64,000 bases of DNA from a candidate division Zixibacteria bacterium HGW-Zixibacteria-1 (GTDB taxonomy: Bacteria; Zixibacteria; MSB-5A5; GN15; PGXB01), in NCBI GenBank assembly GCA_002838945.1, contig PGXB01000006.1, positions 50,053-114,052 of the forward strand, read 5' to 3'. This document shows positions 33,770 through 44,469 of the stretch, in pieces. Under the pieces are notes generated by a model. That model was given only the letters and a program-made list of their open reading frames with translations. It did not search any database and was not told the DNA's origin. A program made the position numbers and the translations under genes. Within the stretch, counting starts at the first letter, position 1, and the number at the start of each line of letters is the position of its first letter.

Positions 33770-34975
33770 CTACCCGGCGATCGTTTTGACCTCCCGGGCG
33801 ATTATTTCATTTTCCTGGTTTTTAAGGGTCTCACCCCTGAGAGATAAGGTCATTTTGTAGAAGACAGTCACGAGCAGGGCGCCGATCGCGTAAACTCCCA
33901 TACTTATAAAAAACTCGGTCCAAGTCAGCCAATATTGAATAACATGACCAAGCGGTGTCGGCGTGAAACCGGCGACAACCATGCCAAGGCCCTTATCGAT
34001 CCAGATTGATACGAAAACAGCCACACATGCCACTGCCAGAATACTCTCGTTCCGCCGGGTCTTGGGATTCAGCAAAAGAATCAGCGCCAGTATCGCCAGA
34101 ATTACAGAAGACCACATCCACGGAACCAGGGTGGTGTTTCCCTCCAGACCAAAGAAGAGGAACTGGAAGTGATGTATGTGCTCGGGAATATTGCTGTATA
34201 GAACGGTGAAGACTTCCATCAGAATCAGAAAGATGTTCATGCTCATGGCATAGGTGGCGATGATAGCCAGTTTTTGCACCGGCTCTTTACCGGGATCGAA
34301 GCGGGTGAATTTCCGAATCAGCATGACCATGATAATCAGCAGCGCTGGACCGGATGCGAAAGCCGAGGCCAGAAATCTCGGGGCCAAGACGGCCGTCATC
34401 CAGAAAGCACGGGCGGCAAGACCGGAGTAGAGGAAGGCGGTGACTGTATGAATACTGATGGCCCACGGGATCGAAAGGATAATTATCGGTTTGATCCATT
34501 TCGGCGGCGCAATGCTCTTTTTCTCGGCATCAAGTGTTACATGGCTGATGAGCACATTTAAGAGCAGGTAACCGCTCAGGACAATCACATCCCAGAACAT
34601 CAGTGAATGCGGTGTCGGGTGCAGAAATATGTTCAAAGCCCGGAACGGCTGTCCCATATCCACAAATACAAAGAGCATACACATAATTACCGAGCCGATT
34701 GCCAGGAACTCACCCAGAATGGTCAGTTTGGAAAAGGCCTTGTAATTATGCAGGTAATAGGGTAATACAACCATCACCGCCGAGGCCGCCACACCGACCA
34801 GAAAGGTAAACTGGGCAATATAGAAGCCCCAGGTTATATCCCGGCTCAGACCGGTAACGGTGAGGCCGTTGGTGTATTGCCTCAGGTATGATAGAAACCC
34901 GATGCCGATGACAATCATGAGGAAGGCTATCCAGCTCCAGTATTTTTTATCTCCACTAAGTGCTTTTTCTATCAT
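33770..34975 (-). CDS. dsrP: DsrMKJOP complex membrane subunit P (NrfD-like)
   Basis: 401-residue integral membrane protein with about ten helices, belonging to the NrfD/PsrC family, which exchanges electrons with quinones. Characteristic segments include WGFYIAQFTFLVGVAASAV and PWAISIHTVTAFLYSGLAAR. It is the last gene of the dsr operon, 7 bp after dsrO, and pairs with it as the quinone-side module of the DsrMKJOP complex that reduces the DsrC trisulfide. Confidence 0.94.
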   Translation of the reverse strand: MIEKALSGDKKYWSWIAFLMIVIGIGFLSYLRQYTNGLTVTGLSRDITWGFYIAQFTFLVGVAASAVMVVLPYYLHNYKAFSKLTILGEFLAIGSVIMCMLFVFVDMGQPFRALNIFLHPTPHSLMFWDVIVLSGYLLLNVLISHVTLDAEKKSIAPPKWIKPIIILSIPWAISIHTVTAFLYSGLAARAFWMTAVLAPRFLASAFASGPALLIIMVMLIRKFTRFDPGKEPVQKLAIIATYAMSMNIFLILMEVFTVLYSNIPEHIHHFQFLFFGLEGNTTLVPWMWSSVILAILALILLLNPKTRRNESILAVACVAVFVSIWIDKGLGMVVAGFTPTPLGHVIQYWLTWTEFFISMGVYAIGALLVTVFYKMTLSLRGETLKNQENEIIAREVKTIAG

Positions 34976-34982
34976 AAAAACC

Positions 34983-35768
34983 TCACACTATATAGTACAC
35001 TTCCGGAGAGGTGCCTAAATTGGGTTTACGCCGGATGGCATAGTTTTCGCGAAGGAGTGCCCGGATTTCCGACTCCGGATCTTCAAGGTCGCCGAAGTGC
35101 AGTGCTTTTTCCTGACAGGCCTCAACACACTTTGGCTGCAGTCCTGTGGCCAGTCTTTCAGCACAGAAGTTACACTTCTCGACGACACCTCGGGATCGCG
35201 TCGGGAATTCCAGGTTCAGATTCTTTATGAACGGTCTCGGGTCGCGCCAGTTGAAACTCCTGGAACCGTACGGGCAGGCCGCCACACAATAACGGCAGCC
35301 GATGCAGCGATGCATATCCATCATCACGATGCCGTCATCGCGCCGCCACGTCGATTGTGTCGGGCAGACCCGGACACAGGGGGGATTATCGCAATGATTG
35401 CACATGACCAGGACCGGCGTTTCGAGAAGACCTTCCTTCAGGTGCTCATGCTCCTGATTCGGAAAGGCCTCTTTATAATGCTCCTTCCAGATCCATTTGA
35501 CTTCATCCTTGGGGTTGCCGAAATAGGGAACATTGTGCGTCTGGTGACAGGCCTCGATACACACCGTGCAGCCGTCTTTCTGACGGCAGATTCTGGTGTC
35601 GATAACCATCGCCCAGCGTTTCGCGATCAGCGGCGATTCCTCGGGCAGTCCAAGAGATGTCCGGACGGAATCAGTTTCTTCCGTCTGACCGATTACTTTT
35701 CGGCCAAGGGCCGTTGCGGCCGTAAGGCCGGCTATTGTCAGGAATTTTCTTCTATCTATTCCCATCAC
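34983..35768 (-). CDS. dsrO: DsrMKJOP complex periplasmic ferredoxin subunit O
   Basis: 261 residues with a twin-arginine signal (DRRKFLTIAGLTAATALG), so the protein is exported folded. Four cysteine groups bind 4Fe-4S clusters: CRQKDGCTVCIEACH, CNHCDNPPCVRVCP, CIGCRYCVAACPYG and CNFCAER...CVEAC. It sits between dsrJ (4-bp overlap) and dsrP and relays electrons between the DsrJ cytochrome and the DsrP membrane subunit. Confidence 0.95.
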   Translation of the reverse strand: MMGIDRRKFLTIAGLTAATALGRKVIGQTEETDSVRTSLGLPEESPLIAKRWAMVIDTRICRQKDGCTVCIEACHQTHNVPYFGNPKDEVKWIWKEHYKEAFPNQEHEHLKEGLLETPVLVMCNHCDNPPCVRVCPTQSTWRRDDGIVMMDMHRCIGCRYCVAACPYGSRSFNWRDPRPFIKNLNLEFPTRSRGVVEKCNFCAERLATGLQPKCVEACQEKALHFGDLEDPESEIRALLRENYAIRRKPNLGTSPEVYYIV

Positions 35769-36143
35769 TGCACCTCCCCCGGAACATTATGGCAATCCCA
35801 GCAATTTGGCTGACCGACCGCACTGTAATTGTGACACTGGTCACAGAAATCAGCCTTGTTCGAGTGGCAGCCCATACAGGTGTTGGTCAGGCTCATATTG
35901 AATTTGCGGCCCTCGGGCGAAGTAAAGACCCTTAAACCGTTACGAACAACGTCGGTTCTCCAGGAATTGAGGAGATCCATGTGCCGGGTCTTCATATATT
36001 CGGTGGGCATCACGCATTGTTTTTCGCTGGTGACATATTTGAGGTCGGGCACGACATTGGCCCTGCCGCTCGCCATATTGTACCAGATCGGACTGGATAT
36101 CAGGGCAAGGAAGATAACTAAGCCGCCGATGATTTTACCAGCA

Positions 36144-36151
<8 letters not shown>
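35765..36151 (-). CDS. dsrJ: DsrMKJOP complex triheme cytochrome c subunit J
   Basis: 128-residue periplasmic cytochrome anchored by an uncleaved N-terminal helix (about 7-24). Three CxxCH heme sites are visible: CMGCH, CDQCH and CWDCH, all near the C-terminus. The CVMPTEYM segment supplies a cysteine reported as a heme ligand in DsrJ of other organisms. It overlaps dsrK by 8 bp and dsrO by 4 bp, showing tight coupling. Confidence 0.95.
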
Positions 36152-37799
<1,648 letters not shown>

Positions 37800-37801
37800 G
37801 G

Positions 37802-38797
37802 CTATTCCTTCTCCAATGGCATATCAGCGGCCTTCATCAGTTCCCTGAACTCATCTTCCCATTCCATGTAGGAATGTCCCTCGACAGGGTAATCCCAGGG
37901 ATTGACATGCCGGCGGGCACGGTTATTGTTAGCCAGATTTCGTGTAGGGCTCAGAAAAACGCCACCCATGTGCATCAGCTTGCTGGCCGGGAAATAGGCC
38001 AGAAGAAGACTGACCAGAAACAGGTGAATAAAAAACGTGGCACCGATTCCTTCAGGGACAATGGGACCGAAACTCAGGAGGCCGAGGGTCAATTGTTTGA
38101 TTCCATTGATATCGACTTTCATGGAAGGAACATATCTCATAAGTACTCCGGTGGTGCCTATCGCCATAATCAGGAAAAGCGGGAAATAATCGCCGGCCAG
38201 CGATATATATCGCACCTGCGGCACGATCACCCTTCTGAAGAATAGATATGTGAGCGCTCCAAGGAATACCACGTCGGTCATGTAAAGTACCGGTATACCA
38301 ACCTGCATGATGCCGTCAAGGTTTTGAATCCAACCCACAAAGAACGGCGCCGGCTCCATGAAAAACCTGAAGTGTCTCACGAGGACAATTAAAAATGTCC
38401 AGTGAAAGGCCAGTCCGCCGAGCCAGAGCCACTTGTTCCCGCCGTACACGATTTTACCGTCATGGATATCAGCTTTGGTATTTCTGAACAGCGAGCGGAA
38501 AAACAGAATTTCCAGGGCCATGCGGCCGAGGACACCAATAAGATTATGGGGATTGTCAAAATAACTGGAATTGATCCACGGGTGTGTTTTCTGTTGTCCG
38601 CATGTGGTCGTGATTCGGAAGGGGACCGGCGATTTCGCCCATTTGATTACCCGGTAGATGATTCCCAGAATAAATATGGCAAAGGCCGTATAGGGAATTA
38701 CCACTCCAAATAGAAAGTGCCATTTGACTACCTGGACACCTATAAGGGCAACGGCAATGAGCAGAAGTAAAGAAAAGAATGCATACAAACCTTTCAT
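37802..38797 (-). CDS. dsrM: DsrMKJOP complex cytochrome b subunit M (NarI-like)
   Basis: 331-residue membrane protein with about six helices and conserved histidines for two b-type hemes, similar to NarI. A helix starts at the very N-terminus (LYAFFSLLLLIAVALIGVQV). It passes quinol electrons to DsrK. It starts the dsrMKJOP block, 29 bp after the RsbRD-type gene. Confidence 0.93.
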   Translation of the reverse strand: MKGLYAFFSLLLLIAVALIGVQVVKWHFLFGVVIPYTAFAIFILGIIYRVIKWAKSPVPFRITTTCGQQKTHPWINSSYFDNPHNLIGVLGRMALEILFFRSLFRNTKADIHDGKIVYGGNKWLWLGGLAFHWTFLIVLVRHFRFFMEPAPFFVGWIQNLDGIMQVGIPVLYMTDVVFLGALTYLFFRRVIVPQVRYISLAGDYFPLFLIMAIGTTGVLMRYVPSMKVDINGIKQLTLGLLSFGPIVPEGIGATFFIHLFLVSLLLAYFPASKLMHMGGVFLSPTRNLANNNRARRHVNPWDYPVEGHSYMEWEDEFRELMKAADMPLEKE

Positions 38798-38826
38798 TTA
38801 CCATCGTCTCCTTCTATATCTTAATA

Positions 38827-39369
38827 TCAATTATTTTCGATTTTCTTGTCGTCGGCGCTCGCAGCGCCGTCGTATCTGCGATTTAATCGCTCGATTAACC
38901 TGTTACTGCCGGCTCGGGCCTCGTTGACCCTGATCTCAAACATTTTCTCGCGGCATTGCATATAATTATCAAAGGCATACAGGGTCAGTCGATCGACCCG
39001 GCAGTCAAAATTGTGCAGTTGGTTTCGAAGTTGATCGTCCCTGATCTGTTCGCCCAGTGATTTTCTTACCACTTTCTTAAGCTGATGGATGAAGGCCACG
39101 GCCTGAGAAGGGGAAAAATCCTGGACCGATCTGATTTTGATTATTTTATCCAGAGGAGCAGCAACATCTTCAAGGCTGAATTCTCCCAGGAGTCCTTCAA
39201 AGAGTTTTTCGATGCCATTCAGGATCGTATAACCTACCGGATTCTGGAACTGGTCCTTTTTGTTTTTGAAGAAATCAATCGAGCCGGGGGGATAAGATTC
39301 GAGGATCAGTTGAAACCAGTCTTCCAGTATGGTTTTCTTTTTCTCAATTAATAAATCTTCCAATTTCAT
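38827..39369 (-). CDS. RsbRD N-terminal-type helical protein in the dsr operon
   Basis: 180 residues, mostly alpha-helical, beginning MKLEDLLIEKKKTILEDWFQ and containing SPSQAVAFIHQLKKVVR, features of the RsbRD N-terminal (non-heme globin-like sensor) family. Such a protein precedes dsrM in many deltaproteobacterial sulfate reducers. A signal-sensing or assembly role is plausible but unproven. It sits between dsrC and dsrM, with a 9-bp hairpin upstream. Confidence 0.75.
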   Translation of the reverse strand: MKLEDLLIEKKKTILEDWFQLILESYPPGSIDFFKNKKDQFQNPVGYTILNGIEKLFEGLLGEFSLEDVAAPLDKIIKIRSVQDFSPSQAVAFIHQLKKVVRKSLGEQIRDDQLRNQLHNFDCRVDRLTLYAFDNYMQCREKMFEIRVNEARAGSNRLIERLNRRYDGAASADDKKIENN

Positions 39370-39407
39370 TTTTTTCGATATACCTCATGGTCCCTGGATA
39401 ATATTAG

Positions 39408-39451
39408 AATGCGGGGCGCTCCGGGCGTTCCAACCCGAAAAACCCCGCATT
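39408..39451 (-). terminator. Hairpin between dsrC and the RsbRD gene (attenuator or processing site)
   Basis: AATGCGGGG (39408-39416) and CCCCGCATT (39443-39451) form a 9-bp stem with an inner GC-rich hairpin. No T-run follows, so it probably protects the dsrC mRNA end or attenuates read-through. dsrC is known to be expressed far above dsrMKJOP in other sulfate reducers. Confidence 0.55.
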
Positions 39452-39464
39452 TCCCACATAGGAT

Positions 39465-39782
39465 TTATACGCATCCGGTCGGCTTGGGCAGCCCCGCGAC
39501 TTTGCAGGCGCCTTTTGCAGGACCCGACGGGTAAAGTTCATAGACATATTTCAATGAAAACCCGGTTTCCTTGCAGAGTTTCCGAATCATCGGAGCAATC
39601 CCGAATTTGAGATAATAATCTCTGAGATAATTGGCAAGTTTCCAATGATCGTCGGTCATTTCGCCAACGCCCTCGGTGCTGGCCAGAGCCTTGGCAATTT
39701 CTTCATTCCAAGTTTCCGGTTCCGCCATGAAACCGTCTTCATCGACTTCGATTGAAACACTGCCGAGTGTGAATGTAGGCAT
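39465..39782 (-). CDS. dsrC: DsrC sulfur carrier protein
   Basis: 105-residue TusE/DsrC-family protein and substrate/product carrier of DsrAB. The C-terminal arm KGACKVAGLPKPTGCV carries both conserved cysteines (C93 and C104, ten residues apart), the mark of true DsrC rather than TusE-like or regulatory relatives. Sulfite sulfur is bound as a trisulfide between these cysteines and then reduced by DsrMKJOP. It lies 44 bp after dsrL. Confidence 0.96.
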   Translation of the reverse strand: MPTFTLGSVSIEVDEDGFMAEPETWNEEIAKALASTEGVGEMTDDHWKLANYLRDYYLKFGIAPMIRKLCKETGFSLKYVYELYPSGPAKGACKVAGLPKPTGCV

Positions 39783-39826
39783 TAGTACTCCTCCTGTAGT
39801 TCAATTTATGTTTTTTGACTGATTGC

Positions 39827-41518
39827 TCATAAAAACATTTCCATATAGCCGCAAGGACAGTTCTCAGCGCATTTCTTGCAGCCGTTACAAAACTCCATCT
39901 TGAATTTGTACGCCTCACCTTTGACAAGCGGTTTGATGATGGCGTTATCCTGGCAAAAGCTCCAGCAGGTGCCGCAGTCGAAACAATATCCGCAGCTCAT
40001 GCACCGTTTGGATTCAAGGACAGCCTGTTCCTGAGTATAGACGTTGGTTATTTCGGCGTCGAGACTCTTGAGGCGTTCTTCCACGGCCATTTCGGTGGGA
40101 TTATTGCGGTCCTTGGCTTCATAATAAGCCAGCTGCATCTTATCAAATCGAATAACGCCCATCTCCGGCGGATCAATGGCCATTTCCGTACCGGTAAACC
40201 GCTCGTGAATCGCCTCGGCCGCCCGACGACCATGGAAAATACCGTCGATCACAAGACCAAGATTGATATTATCACCGCCGGAATAGACATTGTCATCCTT
40301 GAGCGATTTGAATTTATTGTCAACCTTGACCCAGTCGCGACCTTCAATCAGGTTCTCGAAACCATTGAAATCGGGAGCCTGGCTGATAGCCGCGATCAGA
40401 GTCGTGAATTTCAGATCAAAGGTATCGCCTTCGATCGGAACAGGGCGGCGTCTTCCGGAATCATCCGGTTCGCCGAGTTCCATCCGCTGACATTTCATGC
40501 CGACTGCGTTGCCGTTCTCGGAGTAAATTTCCAGCGGAGCAGCCAACAGGTCGATTTTGACGCCTTCTTCCTCGGCGCCCACGATTTCCTCGTCGATGGC
40601 GGGCATTTCGGTCCGTGTCCGACGATAAAGAATGGTGGCATTGGCGCCCAGACGACGGGCGACGCGGGCGGCATCAATAGCAGTATCACCGCCGCCGATT
40701 ACGACCACATTGTCGCCGATCTCGACCTTTTCGCCCTGATTCACGCGGTGAAGGAAATCGGTGCCGGTGAAGACATTCCCGGCATCTTCGCCCTCGACGC
40801 GCAATTTCAATCCTTTATGCGCCCCGATGGCGACAAAGATGGCGTTGAAGTCGCGGCGAAGGTTATCCATGGGAATATCGTTGCCGACGGAAGTCTTCGT
40901 TTTTATTTCCACACCCATGTCGGCGATGCGGTTGATTTCGGCATCAAGAATATTTTGAGGTAAACGATAGTCGGGAATGCCATATCTAAGCATGCCGCCG
41001 GTTTTCGGGAAAGCCTCGAAAACAGTGACCCGGTAACCGCGACGGGCCAGATGATAGGCGCATGACATTCCGGCCGGACCGGAACCGACGACGGCCACTT
41101 TCTCGGAGCGCTTTTCTTCTGTCAGCATTTTCGGTTTGAGGCCCTTATCGAGACCGAAGTCGCCGATAAATCTCTCGACCTTATTTACGCTAACGGCACC
41201 TTCCTTCTCTTTACGGTTGCACTCTGTTTCGCAGGGATGCGGGCAGACACGGCCACAGACTGAAGGGAAGGGGGTCTTTTCCATAAATAGATAGAAAGCC
41301 TCTTCGAAAGCCTGGTCATAGGATTTTCCATAATCCTCGGCCTTTTGAATCGTCATGAGCATTTTTCTGATCGGATTGTGATTCGGGCACCGGTCACCGC
41401 AGGGGGGAAGCTTCTCGACAAATTTTGGACGATATGGGGAAGTCTCGACTCCGGATCCGCCGGCCGAGCGACCCATACTGCCCAGCCCCCTTTTTTTCTT
41501 TTTCACGATTTTTGCCAT
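39827..41518 (-). CDS. dsrL: DsrL-like NAD(P)H:acceptor oxidoreductase (iron-sulfur flavoprotein)
   Basis: 563 residues of the glutamate-synthase-small-subunit type. N-terminal cysteine clusters (CGDRCPNHNPIRKML, CGRVCPHPCETECNR), an FAD site (KVAVVGSGPAGMSCAYHLAR), an NAD(P) site (VVVIGGGDTAIDAARVARR), and a C-terminal ferredoxin domain (CMSCGYCFDCGTC, CNGCKKCAENCPCG). This is the DsrL layout and its position, flanked by dsrN and dsrC, supports the name. It is shorter than Allochromatium DsrL (about 650 aa), as reported for the DsrL-2 type of sulfur- and sulfite-reducing organisms. DsrL links NAD(P)H to DsrAB. A generic GltD-like role is the alternative but fits the operon less well. Confidence 0.85.
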   Translation of the reverse strand: MAKIVKKKKRGLGSMGRSAGGSGVETSPYRPKFVEKLPPCGDRCPNHNPIRKMLMTIQKAEDYGKSYDQAFEEAFYLFMEKTPFPSVCGRVCPHPCETECNRKEKEGAVSVNKVERFIGDFGLDKGLKPKMLTEEKRSEKVAVVGSGPAGMSCAYHLARRGYRVTVFEAFPKTGGMLRYGIPDYRLPQNILDAEINRIADMGVEIKTKTSVGNDIPMDNLRRDFNAIFVAIGAHKGLKLRVEGEDAGNVFTGTDFLHRVNQGEKVEIGDNVVVIGGGDTAIDAARVARRLGANATILYRRTRTEMPAIDEEIVGAEEEGVKIDLLAAPLEIYSENGNAVGMKCQRMELGEPDDSGRRRPVPIEGDTFDLKFTTLIAAISQAPDFNGFENLIEGRDWVKVDNKFKSLKDDNVYSGGDNINLGLVIDGIFHGRRAAEAIHERFTGTEMAIDPPEMGVIRFDKMQLAYYEAKDRNNPTEMAVEERLKSLDAEITNVYTQEQAVLESKRCMSCGYCFDCGTCWSFCQDNAIIKPLVKGEAYKFKMEFCNGCKKCAENCPCGYMEMFL

Positions 41519-41635
41519 ATTGCTACTCTCTTATTTATCGTATGACTGCCGGAAACATCTTCCTCAAAGGCTCACACAATCTCCTGCAGTGCATCTGGTT
41601 TATTTGTTTCGTTTCACAAAAACCGACTCAAATGT

Positions 41636-43057
41636 TTAAACCGCAACGCGGCTGCTGCCGGTCACTCTCCCGTTAATGTTTTTTTTATAGGCCAGTGCCT
41701 TATTGACAAATGCCGGAGCCCAGCCGGCGACTCCATCGGCATGAATATGCGTATATGTTGCCAGAGTATTTTTTAATAACAACCCGTCACGACCGCCGCC
41801 GATTCCGGCGCCGGTTTCAACAGCCATACAACTGTTCGGAGCAGTCGAAGATGATTCAAGACTCGAATAATGAAATTCATGCCCCCTGACTGTGTCGCCC
41901 GTATCAAAAAATGGATTGTCTTTATCAATCAGAACCTCGGCATATCCGTGACCGGCCGGCTTAAGGTTCATTTTTAAATCTATTGGAAATATCCCGGCCA
42001 TGGGATAATTGTTGTCATTCCAGATAATCGAGCGGGAGAGATAAATAAGCCCCCCGCATTCGGCATATATGGGCATACCGTTTTGCGAGGCTTCGCGGAC
42101 CGACATCATCATTGAATGATTGCTCATAAGCCGGTCGGCCTGGGTTTCCGGAAAGCCTCCGCCGATGTAGAGCCCGTCGATATCGGGCAAATGTTTATCG
42201 TCCGTCGAAGAAACCGGCACCAGTTCGGCGCCGCTTCTTTCGAGAGCCTCAAGATTTTCGGGATAATAAAACGTGAAGATGGAATCCTTGAAATAGCCTA
42301 TTTTCACGTTTGCCGGAATTTCCTTTTCGCCGGATTCACCGGTGTCATCAAGCAGAGAAGCCGTTCCGGCAATCTCCACCAGTTTTTCAATATCCAGATA
42401 TTTTTCGCCGATTTCGGTCAATAAATCCGAGAATTCATGGCTTGAATTAAATTCCGCCGGCGTTATCAGACCCAGATGACGTCCCGGTATGAGAGAGGCA
42501 TCCTCACCAAGTTTTGGAACGGCGCCCAGCACCGGAATCCCGCAATACTTTTCGATTGATTCGGTAATAATTTTTTGATGTCTTTTGCCGGCCACCTTGT
42601 TGAGAATCACGCCGGCGATCCTGACATTCGGATCAAATGAAATACAGCCGCTGATAATTGCGGCCACTGTTCGAGTGACTTTACTTACATTGATGACCAG
42701 TACAACCGGGGCCTGCAATAGCCCGGCAAGCCCCGATGTACTGTGTGTGCCAATGAGGTCTTTTCCATCAAAGATACCGCGATTACCTTCAATAATGGAA
42801 ATATCGGTTTTGGAAGCGTTGCGAAAGAAAGTTGCGAAGACAATCTCGGGGGTAACCATATAGGTGTCGAGATTTCGGCAAACAGTGCCGGCCGCTGTTC
42901 CGAGCCAGGCCGCATCGATGTAATCGGGTCCTTTCTTGAATACAGAAACAGAATATCCTTTGCGTCGAAGACTGTTAATCAGACTCAAGCTTACAACTGT
43001 TTTGCCGGAATCGCCGGAAAGACCGGCGATTACCAGGCGCGGTATCTTAACAGACAT
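41636..43057 (-). CDS. dsrN: Siroheme amidase / cobyrinate a,c-diamide synthase-like DsrN
   Basis: 473 residues of the CobB/CbiA family: an ATP-binding start IAGLSGDSGKTVVSLSLINS and a C-terminal class-I-like glutamine amidotransferase domain with GLYIGGGFPETQADRL, the nucleophile region YAECGGLIYLS and HEFHYSSLE. In dsr operons this protein (DsrN) is thought to amidate siroheme to siroamide, the form bound in many DsrAB enzymes. A cobalamin role is possible, but no other cobalamin ring gene is present here apart from the shared cobA. It lies between dsrD and dsrL on the same strand. Confidence 0.85.
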   Translation of the reverse strand: MSVKIPRLVIAGLSGDSGKTVVSLSLINSLRRKGYSVSVFKKGPDYIDAAWLGTAAGTVCRNLDTYMVTPEIVFATFFRNASKTDISIIEGNRGIFDGKDLIGTHSTSGLAGLLQAPVVLVINVSKVTRTVAAIISGCISFDPNVRIAGVILNKVAGKRHQKIITESIEKYCGIPVLGAVPKLGEDASLIPGRHLGLITPAEFNSSHEFSDLLTEIGEKYLDIEKLVEIAGTASLLDDTGESGEKEIPANVKIGYFKDSIFTFYYPENLEALERSGAELVPVSSTDDKHLPDIDGLYIGGGFPETQADRLMSNHSMMMSVREASQNGMPIYAECGGLIYLSRSIIWNDNNYPMAGIFPIDLKMNLKPAGHGYAEVLIDKDNPFFDTGDTVRGHEFHYSSLESSSTAPNSCMAVETGAGIGGGRDGLLLKNTLATYTHIHADGVAGWAPAFVNKALAYKKNINGRVTGSSRVAV

Positions 43058-43082
43058 AGAAATTTAACCCGGGGCGCCGGGA

Positions 43083-43331
43083 TTAATCGTTAGCGGCGCC
43101 CTCTCTGTGTGGAACTTCCAAAAAACTTCCGCCGAAATAAGTGTAGACGAGGCGACCGGAGTCAACCAGAGTTTTGATCGCCTGCTTGCACAATAATTTA
43201 TCTACACCTTCTCCACCATAAAGCTGCACCATAGCCTTGGTGAGATCCATCGGTTTCAGCTTTTTCTGGCCCATGGCATCTTTGACCATGGTATACATAG
43301 CATCAGCCACTTGTTCTACTGTTTTGGCCAT
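43083..43331 (-). CDS. dsrD: DsrD, small activator of DsrAB
   Basis: 82-residue winged-helix protein starting MAKTVEQVADAMYTMVKDAM, with GQKKLKPMDLTKAM and VYTYFGGSFLEVPHR, matching the family. DsrD stimulates sulfite reduction by DsrAB and is widely used as a sign of reductive rather than oxidative dsr systems. It lies 17 bp after dsrB. Confidence 0.93.
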   Translation of the reverse strand: MAKTVEQVADAMYTMVKDAMGQKKLKPMDLTKAMVQLYGGEGVDKLLCKQAIKTLVDSGRLVYTYFGGSFLEVPHREGAAND

Positions 43332-43348
43332 TATACACCAACCCTTCC

Positions 43349-44431
43349 TTAGAAGGTTAAATGTGTCGAACGCTTAAACGTCAGACCGGCATGCTTGAAG
43401 TCGTCGATATGCTCCTTCTGGAATTCAATACCGGACATCCTGAAGAATTTGGGCCAACCGATGCGTTCAATCCATTCGCCCATTCTTTCGTATTTGCGTG
43501 CATTTTTCGCCCACAGCTCAACCAGGCTCCTGACTGCCGTGGTAACTTCCGGCCAGCGCGGCGGATTGTTCGGCAGGAAGGGAATCGCCAGTTTCGAGAA
43601 CATCGGTTCATGTCTGGCATTGGATACCTTTCCGCCGACCCAGATCGAGACACCATCGTTGAGCGGATCATTCAGCGTCATTGCAGGACAAACGGTAAAG
43701 CAGTTGGCGCAGAACATGCACTGTTCTTCGATGACCTCAACCGACGGATTGCCATTGACCGTGGCGGGCCTGATGGCGGCCGTGGGACATGAAGCGGAGA
43801 CGTTGGGAATTTCACAGACTTTTCTCAGATTTTCGTGGTCAACCCGCGGGGGACGACGGTGAATACCGAGAATAGCTATGTCGGAACAGTGAACCGCGCC
43901 ACACATGTTCAGGCAGCAGGCCAGGGCGATTCTGAGTTTGCCGGGGAGCTTGGTCTCCGTGAAGTATTCAATCAGATCATCCATGACGCACTTCACGATA
44001 CCCGAAGCATCGGTGGCCGCCGAATGGCAGTGAACCCAGCCCTGAGTATGAACGATGGATGATATAGCATTGCCGATACCACCGATCGGGTGCCCGATAG
44101 CGTCCAGATCCTTAATCAAAGGATCGATGTTTTCCTTCTTGCTCAGCAAAAACTCGACATTATGACGGCTGGTAAAGCGCAGATAGCCGTCACAGTACTT
44201 GTCTGCCAGATCGCAGTACATGCGAATCTTGTCGATACTGAGAAGTCTTCCGGAGGCGGCCCGAATAGTGTATAATTTGGCATCGGTCTCGGAAACGTGA
44301 ACCATCACGCCCGGTTTGATCAACTCATGATATTTCCATTTGCCGTAATTTTCTTTAATTATTGGCGGCAAAAACTGTTCATAATGCGGAGGGCCATAAT
44401 CGGTCCTTCTGTCTTGCATTGCACCAGCCAT
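43349..44431 (-). CDS. dsrB: Dissimilatory sulfite reductase beta subunit
   Basis: 360 residues. The siroheme/4Fe-4S ligands lie in [20 protein letters not shown], and the added ferredoxin domain in [11 protein letters not shown] and [14 protein letters not shown]. The start [20 protein letters not shown] is typical. It pairs with DsrA (38 bp upstream) in an alpha2beta2 enzyme reducing sulfite to DsrC-bound sulfur. Confidence 0.97.
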   Translation of the reverse strand: MAGAMQDRRTDYGPPHYEQFLPPIIKENYGKWKYHELIKPGVMVHVSETDAKLYTIRAASGRLLSIDKIRMYCDLADKYCDGYLRFTSRHNVEFLLSKKENIDPLIKDLDAIGHPIGGIGNAISSIVHTQGWVHCHSAATDASGIVKCVMDDLIEYFTETKLPGKLRIALACCLNMCGAVHCSDIAILGIHRRPPRVDHENLRKVCEIPNVSASCPTAAIRPATVNGNPSVEVIEEQCMFCANCFTVCPAMTLNDPLNDGVSIWVGGKVSNARHEPMFSKLAIPFLPNNPPRWPEVTTAVRSLVELWAKNARKYERMGEWIERIGWPKFFRMSGIEFQKEHIDDFKHAGLTFKRSTHLTF

Positions 44432-44469
44432 TTTATTACCTCAAAATATTAATTTTCATGGTTACCAGT

